Assembly (NCBI GenBank): GCA_035303945.1
Contig: DATGQZ010000023.1
Coordinates: forward strand, 1-64,000
DNA: 64,000 bases
DNA from: DATGMS01 sp035303945
Lineage (GTDB): Bacteria > Bacteroidota > Bacteroidia > Cytophagales > Cyclobacteriaceae
Direction: 5' to 3'
In this document: piece by piece, positions 36,004 through 45,234 of the stretch
Position numbering within the stretch: position 1 is the first letter of the stretch
How the letters are laid out: each line of letters starts with the position of its first letter
Translations under genes and position numbers: made by a program
Notes under the pieces: model-generated
Told to the model about the DNA's origin: nothing
The model's input: only the letters and a program-made list of their open reading frames with translations
The model's database searches: none

Positions 36004-37029
36004 ATGAATGAAAATATTTACAGCCTAGCTTTTATGAGGACCCATGATCTTATACTCATTGCTGACTGTAATTATCAGATCATCGATGCCAATCCAGCTT
36101 CCTGTTATACCTTGGGATACAACAAAGAGGAGCTGCTCAATTTGAACATTAGCCAGGTCTTTGCAGATCCCAAAGACGGTGATCAGTTTGTAAGAGATAT
36201 CTGCAAGAGCCCTAACAGTATAGATCAGCGGGATTATGAGTGGATCGCTCAGGATAAGAGACGATTTCCCGTAATAATTGACGCAGAAAAATTGGACGAA
36301 AATACAGATATAATTATGGTGGTGGCAAAGGATGTCACGAACTATAAAAAGGAGAAGGAGAATCATTTCACGAAGAAGGAGATGATGGTGCTGGGAAAAA
36401 TGGCCCAGAATGTAGCGCATGATTTAAAAAACCCTCTGAACAATATCTTTTTAGGCCTTCACCAGTTCCGTACGGTTTTGCCGGAAGATAATGAGGAGAT
36501 CAACTTTTACTTAGACTTCCTCGAAAAAAATAGCCGGAGAATCCACGAACTGATAAACAGCAAATTGAGCCAACAATCTGTATTAAATCTGCAGAAAGAA
36601 GAGCTGAATTTAAATGACTTGGTAAATGAAGCTGCAAAGAAGGCAGAAGAGAAAATCAAATTGTCCAATATCCTGCTGAACCTTGATCTTTCGGAACAAC
36701 CACTCCGGTATTGGGCGGACAAAGACAAAATGCTCATGGCACTTGACAATATTATTGTAAATGCTATAGAGTCAGTGTCAGAAGACGATGGTATTATTTA
36801 CATCAAGACCGAGCAGAAAAAAGGTAAGTCAGCAGTAGTTATTTCGGACAATGGCCATGGTATTTCCGCTACAGACATGCGTAATATATATGATCCAAAT
36901 TTTTCCACAAAGTCGAGGAAGATGGGATTGGGACTGGTCAATACAGAGCAGATCCTCAACGCCCATGAGGTGGAAATGGAAGTTCAAAGTGAAACAGGTA
37001 AAGGCAGTACCTTCACCTTATATTTTTAA
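36004..37029 (+). CDS. PAS-domain sensor histidine kinase
   Basis: The ATG at 36004 is chosen over an upstream TTG at 35968, giving 341 residues. A PAS domain fills about residues 10-120 (ILIADCNYQIIDANPASCYT, then KDVTNYKKEKE). The kinase core has phospho-acceptor His139 in VAHDLKNPLNN, an N-box in LDNIIVNAIESV, and G boxes VISDNGHGIS and KMGLGLVNT. No membrane helix or receiver is present, so it is a soluble sensor. A single-domain response regulator starts 21 nt after its stop; the two form a kinase/regulator operon. The signal is unknown. Confidence 0.92.
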   Translation: MNENIYSLAFMRTHDLILIADCNYQIIDANPASCYTLGYNKEELLNLNISQVFADPKDGDQFVRDICKSPNSIDQRDYEWIAQDKRRFPVIIDAEKLDENTDIIMVVAKDVTNYKKEKENHFTKKEMMVLGKMAQNVAHDLKNPLNNIFLGLHQFRTVLPEDNEEINFYLDFLEKNSRRIHELINSKLSQQSVLNLQKEELNLNDLVNEAAKKAEEKIKLSNILLNLDLSEQPLRYWADKDKMLMALDNIIVNAIESVSEDDGIIYIKTEQKKGKSAVVISDNGHGISATDMRNIYDPNFSTKSRKMGLGLVNTEQILNAHEVEMEVQSETGKGSTFTLYF

Positions 37030-37050
37030 AGGGAATAATAGTCAAAAAAA

Positions 37051-37446
37051 ATGAATGTTATCTTTATAGACGATGATGAGGATTTAAACTTCCTACAGGA
37101 TAGGATGTGTGCCCGATCCAAGGCAATTAGCAACTACTACATTGCCAGTAGTGCAATTGAAACACTTCAATACCTGTCGGATACCAACATTGCCCCTGAT
37201 GTGATCTTCGTCGACATCAACATGCCGGTTATGAACGGTTTTCAGTTTATCGAAGAATTTGAGCAGCACTTTGCAGCAAAATTTCCAGATACACAAATTT
37301 ATGTACTGTCCAGTTCGGTGCGAAGCGATGACAGGAGAAGGTCATTTGAGTACAAATCTGTGAAGGATTTTATCATCAAGCCCATGACAGAAGAGCAGCT
37401 GCTGGATATTTGCTATCAGCAGGTCAATTCACTAGAAAAAGAATAG
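37051..37446 (+). CDS. Single-domain response regulator, partner of upstream kinase
   Basis: The 131-residue product is a receiver only: acidic triad DDDED (7-11), phospho-acceptor Asp55 in FVDINMPVMNG, switch residues in LSSSV, and conserved Lys in IIKPMTEEQ. It is 21 nt downstream of the PAS-kinase gene, which is most likely its donor. The absence of an output domain means it works by contact with another protein or passes the phosphate on. The structure resembles the lone receiver at 4108, suggesting paralogues. Confidence 0.92.
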   Translation: MNVIFIDDDEDLNFLQDRMCARSKAISNYYIASSAIETLQYLSDTNIAPDVIFVDINMPVMNGFQFIEEFEQHFAAKFPDTQIYVLSSSVRSDDRRRSFEYKSVKDFIIKPMTEEQLLDICYQQVNSLEKE

Positions 37447-37447
37447 C

Positions 37448-37819
37448 CTACTTGATCAGCAAATAACCGGTCCATGTCGCCAATAATCCGACGAATAGGC
37501 TGGCCATCATGTAGCAAGACGCTAGCACAAATTGTTGCTCTTGAATTAATTTCAAATTCTCCATCGAAAAGGCAGAGAAGGTGGTGAATCCACCGCACAG
37601 TCCTGTAATTAGGAATAAGCGTATATCAGATTCTGGCCAAAGGCCACGGGTGAATACCGCGGTCAGCAGGCCGATCAAAAAGCCGCCGAGCACGTTGACT
37701 ACAAAAGTACCCAAGGGAAAGGCGGTAGGGAAATTTCTGTAAATCCATAGGCCGGCGAGGTAACGGAGAATGCTCCCTATACCTCCTCCCAATCCTACCC
37801 ATATTAGCGTTTTTATCAT
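37448..37819 (-). CDS. crcB: Fluoride exporter CrcB/Fluc
   Basis: The ATG at 37819 gives 123 residues; a TTG 15 nt upstream would add five. Four transmembrane helices and the family motifs GGGIGSILRYLAG, GTFVVNVLGGFLIG and GFTTFSAFSMEN identify a Fluc channel subunit. Fluc works as an antiparallel dimer and lets fluoride leave the cell. Many crcB genes follow a fluoride riboswitch; I see no such aptamer in the 110 nt upstream, which is mainly the hppA terminator. The stop lies one base from the stop of the convergent response regulator. Confidence 0.93.
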   Translation of the reverse strand: MIKTLIWVGLGGGIGSILRYLAGLWIYRNFPTAFPLGTFVVNVLGGFLIGLLTAVFTRGLWPESDIRLFLITGLCGGFTTFSAFSMENLKLIQEQQFVLASCYMMASLFVGLLATWTGYLLIK

Positions 37820-37896
37820 GTTAGAATTCGACAATTATTGTCAGTGATAGCAAGGCTATCTCTGTTGCAAATCAGGTGACAAAATGCAAAAAAGCA

Positions 37897-37926
37897 AAAG
37901 TCCCAATCGAGAAAGATTGGGACTTT
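37897..37926 (-). terminator. Terminator after hppA
   Basis: AAAGTCCCAATC (37897-37908) and GATTGGGACTTT (37915-37926) form a perfect 12-bp stem with a 6-nt loop. It starts 4 nt after the hppA stop, and a T-run follows on the minus strand. Confidence 0.92.
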
Positions 37927-37929
37927 GGG

Positions 37930-40143
37930 TCAGTGTATAGTTATTGTTTCTATTTTTTTAGGTGTATCCGCTTCCACTATAATTGTTTTTGCTGAATCTC
38001 CTTGATGTGCCAATCCTAATGGAGGATCTACAGGTATATGAGGTGCGATGATAATGGAGACGATGGAAGTCAATTTGATAAGGATGTTCATCGAAGGTCC
38101 AGAAGTATCTTTAAATGGATCACCTACAGTATCGCCAGTTACAGAAGATTTGTGTGCCTCAGATCCTTTAAATTGCATCACGCCGTTGATCATCACCCCC
38201 TTTTCAAAAGATTTTTTAGCATTATCCCAGGCACCACCAGCATTGTTTTGGAAAATTCCCATGAGCACTCCTGAAACAGTGATGCCAGCCAAAGTCCCTC
38301 CTAAAACTTCATGACCAAACAAGAAGCCTATAACTATAGGAGTGAGTAGTGCGATCGCTCCAGGGGCGAGCATTTCCCTAATAGATGCCTTTGTGGAGAT
38401 CTCCACACATTTTTCATAATCCGGCTTTGACTTATATTCCATTATCCCGGGAATCTCCTTAAACTGCCTTCTTACTTCATTCACCATATCCATGGCAGCT
38501 CGACCTACTGCAGCGATGGCTAAGGAAGAGAAAATAAAAGGAATCATCGCTCCTACAAACAGCCCAGCCAGCACATCTGCTTTGTATATATCAATTGAGC
38601 TAATGCCAGAAATTCCCACATAAGCAGCAAATAAGGCCAAGGCGGTCAATGCAGCTGAGGCGATTGCAAACCCTTTTCCGGTCGCAGCGGTAGTATTGCC
38701 CACTGCATCTAATATATCGGTTTTTTCCCTGACCTCTTTGGGCAGGCCGGACATTTCAGCTATTCCACCAGCATTGTCTGCAATAGGACCAAAAGCATCA
38801 ATAGCCAATTGCATAGCCGTAGTCGCCATCATGCCCGCCGCAGCAATGGCCACTCCATACAAGCCCGCCATCATATAAGAGGTAAAAATACCTCCCGCCA
38901 AGACTATGATAGGCAAAACAGTGGATTCCATACCTACTGCAAGGCCGCCGATGATATTCGTTGCATGTCCAGTAGAAGATTGTTTAATAATAGAATTTAC
39001 GGGTCTTTTGCCCATAGCTGTGTAGTGCTCGGTGATAATACTCATCAATGCCCCCACGATCAAACCGATAAATACCGCTCCAAATACGCCCATTTTTGTA
39101 AAGGCAACAGAACCTTCACGGGATAAAATCAAATCGCCTTCAGGCAATAAGTATTGAATTAAATAATAGGAAGTTGCTACAGTAAGTGCGATGGATATCC
39201 AGTTGCCTTTATTAAGCGCAGCTTGTACATCGCCTTGGTCATTGCTGATCTTTACAAAGAAGGTTCCAATGATGGAAAACAAAAGGCCTAAGCCCGCAAT
39301 AGCTAAGGGTAGCAACACGGGCGCTATCCCTCCGAAATTATCATTCGAAACTATTTCTCTCCCTAATACCATGGATGCCAAAATCGTCGCGACATAAGAC
39401 CCAAAGAGGTCAGCGCCCATTCCCGCTACATCTCCAACGTTATCCCCCACATTATCCGCTATGGTGGCCGGATTGCGCACATCATCCTCTGGTATACCCG
39501 CTTCAACCTTACCTACTAAATCTGCGCCTACATCCGCTGCCTTGGTATAAATTCCTCCCCCTACTCTGGCAAACAAAGCTATTGACTCGGCACCCAAGGA
39601 AAATCCTGCTAGCACCTCCAAAGCAGTTTCCATTTCGTGTCCGTTGACGTCACCGCCTGTAGACACGACAAATACATGATAGAACAGTATGAAAAGGGAG
39701 CCCATGCCCAAAACTGCCAGACCCGCTACACCTAAGCCCATGACTGTTCCCCCGGTAAAGGAGACATTCAACGCTTTTTGCAAACTGGTCTTTGCTGCCT
39801 CTGTAGTTCGAACATTGGCTTTGGTGGCGATGTTCATGCCGATATATCCCGCAAATGCGGACAACACGGCACCGATTAAAAATGAGATGGCTATGACTGG
39901 ACTGGAGTTGTCAACCAAGGTTCCCGACCAGCCAAGAACAATGGCCGCAATTACTACAAAATAAGCTAAAACTTTCCATTCGGCTTTTAAAAAGGACATG
40001 GCGCCTCTCGCTATATAGCTGGCAAGTTCCACCATGTTTTGGTCGCCCGCGGGTTGCTTAGCAATCCAGGCAGATTTAACGGCCATCACCACGAGGCCGA
40101 TTATCCCTAATAAGGGGATCAAATAAATAAAGGCTTGTTCCAT
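37930..40143 (-). CDS. hppA: Membrane-integral ion-pumping pyrophosphatase
   Basis: The 737-residue protein has about 16 transmembrane helices and the family active-site motifs DVGADLVGKVEAGIPEDDVR and DNVGDNVGD. It hydrolyses cytosolic pyrophosphate and pumps H+ or Na+ across the inner membrane. The signature around the K+-site reads GNTTAATGKGFA, with Ala and Gly at the two diagnostic positions, which indicates the K+-dependent subfamily; that subfamily contains both H+- and Na+-pumping enzymes, so the ion is not settled. A Bacteroidota-type promoter is recognised at 40178-40208. It is a single-gene transcript ended by the hairpin at 37897. Confidence 0.95.
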   Translation of the reverse strand: MEQAFIYLIPLLGIIGLVVMAVKSAWIAKQPAGDQNMVELASYIARGAMSFLKAEWKVLAYFVVIAAIVLGWSGTLVDNSSPVIAISFLIGAVLSAFAGYIGMNIATKANVRTTEAAKTSLQKALNVSFTGGTVMGLGVAGLAVLGMGSLFILFYHVFVVSTGGDVNGHEMETALEVLAGFSLGAESIALFARVGGGIYTKAADVGADLVGKVEAGIPEDDVRNPATIADNVGDNVGDVAGMGADLFGSYVATILASMVLGREIVSNDNFGGIAPVLLPLAIAGLGLLFSIIGTFFVKISNDQGDVQAALNKGNWISIALTVATSYYLIQYLLPEGDLILSREGSVAFTKMGVFGAVFIGLIVGALMSIITEHYTAMGKRPVNSIIKQSSTGHATNIIGGLAVGMESTVLPIIVLAGGIFTSYMMAGLYGVAIAAAGMMATTAMQLAIDAFGPIADNAGGIAEMSGLPKEVREKTDILDAVGNTTAATGKGFAIASAALTALALFAAYVGISGISSIDIYKADVLAGLFVGAMIPFIFSSLAIAAVGRAAMDMVNEVRRQFKEIPGIMEYKSKPDYEKCVEISTKASIREMLAPGAIALLTPIVIGFLFGHEVLGGTLAGITVSGVLMGIFQNNAGGAWDNAKKSFEKGVMINGVMQFKGSEAHKSSVTGDTVGDPFKDTSGPSMNILIKLTSIVSIIIAPHIPVDPPLGLAHQGDSAKTIIVEADTPKKIETITIH

Positions 40144-40177
40144 TGGGTTTACATTAATACTAAAATCGTTATTGAGA

Positions 40178-40208
40178 CAAATATATTATTATTCGATTAC
40201 CCTACAAC
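40178..40208 (-). promoter_or_regulatory. Promoter for hppA
   Basis: On the minus strand a -7 box TATATTTG (plus-strand 40178-40185) is preceded after 19 nt by GTTG (40205-40208), one base off the TTTG consensus. The start codon is about 35 nt downstream. Confidence 0.55.
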
Positions 40209-40375
40209 CTATCGCAAATACTATTGTAAGATGATTTTTTTCATTAATAGAAGAGACGATTTAAAAGTAGATGTATCATTGGTAAGAATAAACAATTTCC
40301 AAAGAATATATTATATAATATAAAGGTTTCGGGTAGTTTGACGGAAAAATTATTTGAAAAAACTTTTGCAAACAA

Positions 40376-40407
40376 AAATCAGCGCTCCAGCATGAGAATG
40401 CCGGAGC
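40376..40407 (-). terminator. Terminator after osmC-like gene
   Basis: GCTCCAGCAT (40384-40393) and ATGCCGGAGC (40398-40407) form a 10-bp stem with one mismatch and a 4-nt loop. T-rich sequence follows on the minus strand. It lies 10 nt after the stop. Confidence 0.8.
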
Positions 40408-40416
40408 AGCTAAACG

Positions 40417-40857
40417 TTATTCAGCCTCAAAGGCAATATGTAATGAAATGGGTACACTACTTAAAGCCTTACTAATAGGACAGTTTTCTTTAGCAATCTG
40501 GGCAAGTTTTTCAAATTGGGCTTTCTCCATTCCAGCAACCCTACCCTTGAGGTCTAAGGTAATGTCCGTAATGGCAAATCCTCCATCTTGGCTGTCCAAT
40601 GTAACAGTAGCGATGGTCTTAAGTTCATCTGCAGTAAATCCTTCTCCAGCTATCTGAAAACTCATCGCCATATTAAAACAGCCTGCATGCGCAGCGGCAA
40701 TCAATTCCTCCGGATTGGTTCCGGCCATGCCATCTTCATTTTCAAAACGTGTCTTGAAACTGTAAGGCGTTTGATCAAAAAAATTGCTGGGCGAAGAAAG
40801 ACTTCCTTTACCCTCCTTTCCAGTTCCATTCCAAACTGCCGTGGCTCTTCTTTTCAT
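40417..40857 (-). CDS. osmC: OsmC-family peroxiredoxin
   Basis: The 146-residue protein is a complete OsmC/Ohr fold. The two redox cysteines are in AAAHAGCFNMAMS and KENCPISKALS, the usual arrangement for thiol-dependent hydroperoxide reduction, and the early RRATAVWNGTGKEGKG and GTNPEELIAAAHA segments place it in the OsmC rather than the Ohr branch. It is cytoplasmic and protects against organic peroxides. It is monocistronic with a clear terminator. Confidence 0.93.
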   Translation of the reverse strand: MKRRATAVWNGTGKEGKGSLSSPSNFFDQTPYSFKTRFENEDGMAGTNPEELIAAAHAGCFNMAMSFQIAGEGFTADELKTIATVTLDSQDGGFAITDITLDLKGRVAGMEKAQFEKLAQIAKENCPISKALSSVPISLHIAFEAE

Positions 40858-41110
40858 CGTGTATTAGGTTTAAGTTAACGATTGTGGTTAATAATGGAAT
40901 TATAGCAATGGGTATTAAATGTATTGAATTATCTTGATGAATTGAAGTACTTCAGCAAATAACTGAAATAGAAAGCCTATTGCCGCTACAAGGACGGTGG
41001 CTATATACTTTTTAAAAATGGACAGGCGATCTTGATGAGCTCTTCCCAGAAAACTTTCATGTTCATTGGCCGTACTTAAAAGTTTAATGGATTTAAAATT
41101 CCCGACTATG

Positions 41111-42088
41111 ATGAAAGCTATTTCTATCAGCGAGCCTGGAGACCCTGAGGTCTTACAACTGGTGGAAAAGGAAGAGCCCCGTCCTGATCATGATGATGTG
41201 CTGATACAAGTAAAAGCCGCAGGGATTAATCGTCCTGATGTCATGCAACGCAAAGGAAAATATCCTGCTCCAAAAGATGCGCCACCGGATATCCCCGGAT
41301 TGGAAGTAGCCGGCACAATAGTAGCAACTGGCCGGAATGTCAGCCAATTCCGTACCGGCGATAAAGTATGTGCGCTTTTGGCAGGTGGCGGTTATGCCGA
41401 ATATGCCATTGCTCCTGCACAGCAGTGCCTACCCCTACCTGATGGCCTTGGTTTCGAAGAAGGCGCATCTTTGCCCGAAACATATTTTACCGTGTGGAAC
41501 AACGTCTTCGACATTGGAAGATTTGAGCCAGGCCATACGGTATTGGTACACGGGGGAAGCAGTGGTATAGGGGTCGCAGCCATTCAAATGGTAAAAACAA
41601 TGGGCGGCTCAGTATTGGTTACTGCTGGATCTTATGACAAATGCAAAGCCTGCGAGAAGTTGGGAGCGGATAAGGCTATCCAGTACAAGGAAGAAGATTT
41701 TGTCACTGCAGTTAGGGAAGCTACTAATGGGCAAGGCGTAGACATCATCTTGGACATGGTAGGCGGAGATTATGCCAATAAGAATATCAAACTTCTTAAG
41801 CCTAAAGGTCGATTGGTGATGATCAATGCCATGAAAACCAAGATGGCAGAGGTTGACCTTCTCCAAGTCATGAGCAAGCAGCTGGTCATAACAGGATCCA
41901 CTTTAAGACCGCAATCGGCAGATTTTAAGGGCAGGATTGCGCAGCGTTTGTTGCAGTATATTTGGCCACAAATCCCCACGAACATCAAACCAATTGTCCA
42001 CAAAACATTTCCGTTGGAACAAGCGAATCAGGCCCATAGGCTTATGGAAAGTTCTTCGCACATTGGAAAGATTATATTGACCATCTAA
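41111..42088 (+). CDS. NAD(P)H:quinone oxidoreductase, PIG3/zeta-crystallin type (MDR superfamily)
   Basis: The ATG at 41111 is the second of two tandem ATGs and gives MKAISISEPGDPEVLQL, the usual start of this family; the long 5' extension is rejected. The 325-residue protein has a GroES-like N-domain without the zinc ligands of alcohol dehydrogenases, and a Rossmann domain with VLVHGGSSGIGVAAIQ. Conserved DMVGGDYANKN and TGSTLRPQS are hallmarks of PIG3-like quinone oxidoreductases. It should reduce quinones or enones with NADPH. It appears monocistronic. Confidence 0.92.
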   Translation: MKAISISEPGDPEVLQLVEKEEPRPDHDDVLIQVKAAGINRPDVMQRKGKYPAPKDAPPDIPGLEVAGTIVATGRNVSQFRTGDKVCALLAGGGYAEYAIAPAQQCLPLPDGLGFEEGASLPETYFTVWNNVFDIGRFEPGHTVLVHGGSSGIGVAAIQMVKTMGGSVLVTAGSYDKCKACEKLGADKAIQYKEEDFVTAVREATNGQGVDIILDMVGGDYANKNIKLLKPKGRLVMINAMKTKMAEVDLLQVMSKQLVITGSTLRPQSADFKGRIAQRLLQYIWPQIPTNIKPIVHKTFPLEQANQAHRLMESSSHIGKIILTI

Positions 42089-42167
42089 ACTACGCGTCGA
42101 AACAAACAAAAATTTATAAATAATTTTCTGTAATTTATCATTACTAATATGTATCTTGAACTTAAAT

Positions 42168-43571
42168 ATGATTAGACCGCTTATGAAATCTATAGCTTCT
42201 ATTTTTTATCTGATCATTGGCTTATCCCTAGTTGCTTCCTGCCAACCTTCTACTTCCGGATACCAAATCGACGATGGCTCCATCGTATTTGCCAATGTAA
42301 ACATCATTGATGTGGAAACAGGGGAAGTTCGCCAAGGACATGTAGTTGTAGATTCAGTTTACATCCAGCGCATCTTAAGCCCCGATACCGCGCTTGATCA
42401 TGAAGGTGCCACCATTATTGATGCTTCAAATAAATATATGATGCCGGGGTTGGCAGAAATGCATGCACATGTTCCTTCCTTGCCCTATAATGATCCAAAA
42501 ATGAAGGAAACACTCTTCCTCTATCTTTCTAATGGTGTCACGACTATTCGTGGTATGCTTGGACATCCCCACCATCTAGAATTGAGAGAAAAAATAAATA
42601 CTCAGGAAATACTGGGACCAAGGCTCTACACCTCCAGTCCTGCTATTAGTGGCGGCGCCATACCAGATGTAGAAACAGCAAGGGAAAAGGTAAGGGCCTA
42701 TCACGATGAAGGCTATGACTTTTTGAAGATCCTACCCGGGTTGCAGCTCGATGTTTTTGATGAAGTGGTAAATACCGCCAATGAAGTAGGGATTCCCTTT
42801 GCAGGACATGTCCCAACCATGGTAGGTATTCGACACGCCTTGGAAAGCAAATATGCTACTGTTGATCATTTGGATGCTTATTTGGAAGGTCTAGTACCTG
42901 AAAGTGCCAATGTGGACCCAAATAAAAACGGGTTCTTTGGCTTCTATTTCACTGATTTGGCAGATACCACGCTCATTCCCGAACTTGTGAAGCTCAGCAA
43001 AGATAATGGTGTGTGGGTAGTGCCCACGCAAAGTCTGTTTGATCGATGGTTTTCACCTACCGATCCAACGCTTATTGATCAAGAGGATGAGATGCAATAC
43101 ATGTCACCGGAGACCCGTAGCAATTGGATAAAAAGTAAAACTAATCTCATCGCTGATCCTCAGTACGATTCTGCTAGGTTTGCAAAATTTACAGACATCC
43201 GCTACCGACTCATTCGGGCTCTTCATAAAGATGGCCAAGGACTGTTACTTGGATCTGACGCCCCACAGGTATTCAATGTTCCTGGATTTTCCATTCATCA
43301 TGAATTGCAAGGCATCATCAATGCAGGATTGACACCTTTGGAAGCTATTCAGACGGGGACCATTAATCCGGCATCCTTCTATGGTGAAAAGTTTGGACAG
43401 ATAAAAGAGGGATACGAAGCTGACTTTATCCTGTTGGAAAGTAACCCATTAGAAAATATAGAAAACCTGAAGAAACCCTGGGGAGTAATGGCTCGCGGCA
43501 AGTGGCTGGACAGGGAGACTATCAATAGCCGGCTACAACAAATTGCTGCTAACTACGCTACAAATCAATAA
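42168..43571 (+). CDS. Amidohydrolase-superfamily lipoprotein
   Basis: Two ATGs are possible, 42168 and 42183; both give a lipoprotein signal ending LVASCQ, and the earlier is used here (467 residues). A metal-dependent hydrolase barrel shows HAH in GLAEMHAHVPSLPY, a likely bridging Lys in FLKILPG, His residues in GHVPTM and VDHLD, and the catalytic Asp in LLLGSDAPQVF. This is the imidazolonepropionase-like branch of the superfamily, whose exported members often act on peptides or cyclic amides; the substrate is unknown. CspA-like gene follows 46 nt later. Confidence 0.87.
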   Translation: MIRPLMKSIASIFYLIIGLSLVASCQPSTSGYQIDDGSIVFANVNIIDVETGEVRQGHVVVDSVYIQRILSPDTALDHEGATIIDASNKYMMPGLAEMHAHVPSLPYNDPKMKETLFLYLSNGVTTIRGMLGHPHHLELREKINTQEILGPRLYTSSPAISGGAIPDVETAREKVRAYHDEGYDFLKILPGLQLDVFDEVVNTANEVGIPFAGHVPTMVGIRHALESKYATVDHLDAYLEGLVPESANVDPNKNGFFGFYFTDLADTTLIPELVKLSKDNGVWVVPTQSLFDRWFSPTDPTLIDQEDEMQYMSPETRSNWIKSKTNLIADPQYDSARFAKFTDIRYRLIRALHKDGQGLLLGSDAPQVFNVPGFSIHHELQGIINAGLTPLEAIQTGTINPASFYGEKFGQIKEGYEADFILLESNPLENIENLKKPWGVMARGKWLDRETINSRLQQIAANYATNQ

Positions 43572-43617
43572 GCATTAACAACACATATTAAACAATTCAT
43601 CAATAACAATTCAGATT

Positions 43618-43809
43618 ATGGCTACAGGAGAAGTAAAATTTTTCAACGACACAAAGGGTTTTGGATTTATAACTCCAGACGCGGGTGGCAAAGACGTTTT
43701 TGTACACAGAACCGGAACAAAAGTAGATTTGTATGAAGGGGATAAGGTGCAATACGATTTGGAACAAACCGACAGGGGTCCCAGTGCAATTAATGTAACG
43801 AAGATTTAA
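43618..43809 (+). CDS. cspA: Cold-shock-domain protein
   Basis: The 63-residue protein is a single cold-shock OB fold with RNP1 (KGFGFI) and RNP2 (DVFVH) and the ATGEVKFFNDTKG start of the Bacteroidota Csp family. It binds single-stranded RNA and DNA and melts RNA structure, in cold or stationary phase. It lies 46 nt after the amidohydrolase and ends in a strong terminator. A CspA-like long leader cannot be tested because no separate promoter was found in the gap. Confidence 0.95.
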   Translation: MATGEVKFFNDTKGFGFITPDAGGKDVFVHRTGTKVDLYEGDKVQYDLEQTDRGPSAINVTKI

Positions 43810-43826
43810 TTCCGAACAGACAAAGT

Positions 43827-43872
43827 AAAAGCCCTGATTTCCCATGTTATGGTCATAGATCAGGGCTTTTTA
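43827..43872. terminator. Bidirectional terminator between cspA and menB
   Basis: AAAAGCCCTGAT (43827-43838) and ATCAGGGCTTTT (43859-43870) form a perfect 12-bp stem flanked by A and T runs. Confidence 0.9.
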
Positions 43873-43889
43873 GTTTATCTTTATCGGTC

Positions 43890-44726
43890 TTAGGGAATCC
43901 ATTTGATATTTTTGAAGTTCGGCCTACGCTTTTCTAAAAACGCATTTCGACCCTCCTTCGCTTCCTCTGTCATATAGGCTAGTCGGGTAGCTTCACCGGC
44001 AAAAACCTGCTGCCCCACCATGCCATCATCGGTTAAGTTAAAGGCAAATTTCAGCATCTTGATGGAAGTCGGTGACTTCTGCAAAATTTCCTGCGCCCAT
44101 TCAAAAGCTGTCTCCTCCAGTTTATCATGGGGAACTACTGCATTGACCATCCCCATGTCGAAAGCTTCTTGAGCGGAATAGTTTCTTCCAAGGAAAAAGA
44201 TTTCTCTAGCACGCTTTTGCCCCACCATCTTTGCAAGATAGGCAGAACCATAGCCGCCGTCAAAGCTGGTGACGTCCGCATCCGTTTGTTTAAAAATAGC
44301 ATGCTCCTTACTCGCAAGTGTCAAGTCGCAGACGGTATGCAAGCTATGGCCGCCACCAACTGCCCATCCAGGCACAACTGCGATAACTACTTTGGGCATA
44401 AATCTGATAAGGCGTTGTACCTCCAGGATATTCAATCGCGGCATGCCATCGTCATCCACATATCCTTGTTGACCTCGTGCATTTTGGTCTCCCCCGCTGC
44501 AGAATGAATACACGCCATCTTTAGTAGAAGGCCCTTCTGCAGAAAGCAGCACTACACCAATATTTACATCTTCTCTGGCATCCAGCAGTGCCTCAAAAAG
44601 TTCTTTGACCGTTTTTGGGCGGAAAGCATTTCTTACATTGGGTCGATTGAAAGCAATTCTCGCTACCCCGTCACATTTTTTATAGGTGATGTCTTCGTAT
44701 TCTTTTACAACTTTCCAATTCATCAT
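43890..44726 (-). CDS. menB: 1,4-dihydroxy-2-naphthoyl-CoA synthase
   Basis: The 278-residue crotonase-fold enzyme carries out the Dieckmann-type ring closure of menaquinone synthesis. MenB signatures are FCSGGDQNARG, VPGWAVGGGHSLH (CoA and oxyanion loop), TDADVTSFDGGYGSAYLA and the C-terminal EEAKEGRNAFLEKRRPNFK. The first two codons are both Met; either could start. No other men genes are adjacent, so the pathway is scattered. It confirms menaquinone as the respiratory quinone. Confidence 0.96.
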   Translation of the reverse strand: MMNWKVVKEYEDITYKKCDGVARIAFNRPNVRNAFRPKTVKELFEALLDAREDVNIGVVLLSAEGPSTKDGVYSFCSGGDQNARGQQGYVDDDGMPRLNILEVQRLIRFMPKVVIAVVPGWAVGGGHSLHTVCDLTLASKEHAIFKQTDADVTSFDGGYGSAYLAKMVGQKRAREIFFLGRNYSAQEAFDMGMVNAVVPHDKLEETAFEWAQEILQKSPTSIKMLKFAFNLTDDGMVGQQVFAGEATRLAYMTEEAKEGRNAFLEKRRPNFKNIKWIP

Positions 44727-44881
44727 TCAGCAGTTTAAATGAATTGCAAGATACAAGGCAAAGATGGATTAAACTTCCTATTACAGCTTTTTTTGGAAAT
44801 CCTCAGGTAAAAGAAGTCCCCATCTGAAATAACAATTTATTTATGTGTAAATAATCAAAATTTGATTATCAAACAGTTAGA

Positions 44882-45154
44882 ATGAAGCGGAAGATGTATT
44901 TGTCAATCATCTTGATTCTTTCTACTATCATTTTCTCATGCTCAAAACCGGCCCATTGATGAGAAAAAATTCGTGGAGATTGAAGGCATTGAGCTGTGGG
45001 TTACCATTAAAGGAAGCGACCGATCCAATCCGGTAATCTTATTTTTACATGGAGGAACCGGAAGCCTTATGCCGACGCAATTTTTAAAGATTGATAAGAA
45101 AAATTTACTTTAAGCCATTGGGACCAGAGGGCACTGACGATGTCGAATTCTTAA
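44882..45154 (+). pseudogene. Decayed alpha/beta hydrolase (prolyl-aminopeptidase-like lipoprotein)
   Basis: The frame is broken in several places. An ATG at 44882 gives an intact lipoprotein signal (IIFSCSKPAH) and stops at 44957. A shifted frame continues with PIDEKKFVEIEGIELWV and ILFLHGGTGSL, matching the oxyanion loop of proline-iminopeptidase-like hydrolases, and stops at 45111. A third frame reads SHWDQRALTM, corresponding to the family motif WDQRG, and stops at 45152. The remaining two thirds of the gene, including the nucleophile elbow, are absent. This is a recent, truncated and frameshifted remnant between menB and proC. Confidence 0.75.
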
Positions 45155-45234
45155 TACCTTTCATGGCAGAGAATGGATAATCTTTGCCTAATTTTTCTAA
45201 TTTTAGCTATTATTTCCTTAATAGAGACTTCTCC

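Noticed and set aside
37820..37929. Fluoride riboswitch upstream of crcB
   Set aside because: The short gap is mainly the hppA terminator; the conserved aptamer pattern is not visible.
40915..41130. Minus-strand frame giving a short hydrophobic peptide (FKKYIATVLVAAIGFLFQLF segment) upstream of the quinone oxidoreductase gene
   Set aside because: Protein-like composition, but no ATG, GTG or TTG start is in frame before it enters the antisense of the oxidoreductase gene. Possibly a dead remnant or chance.
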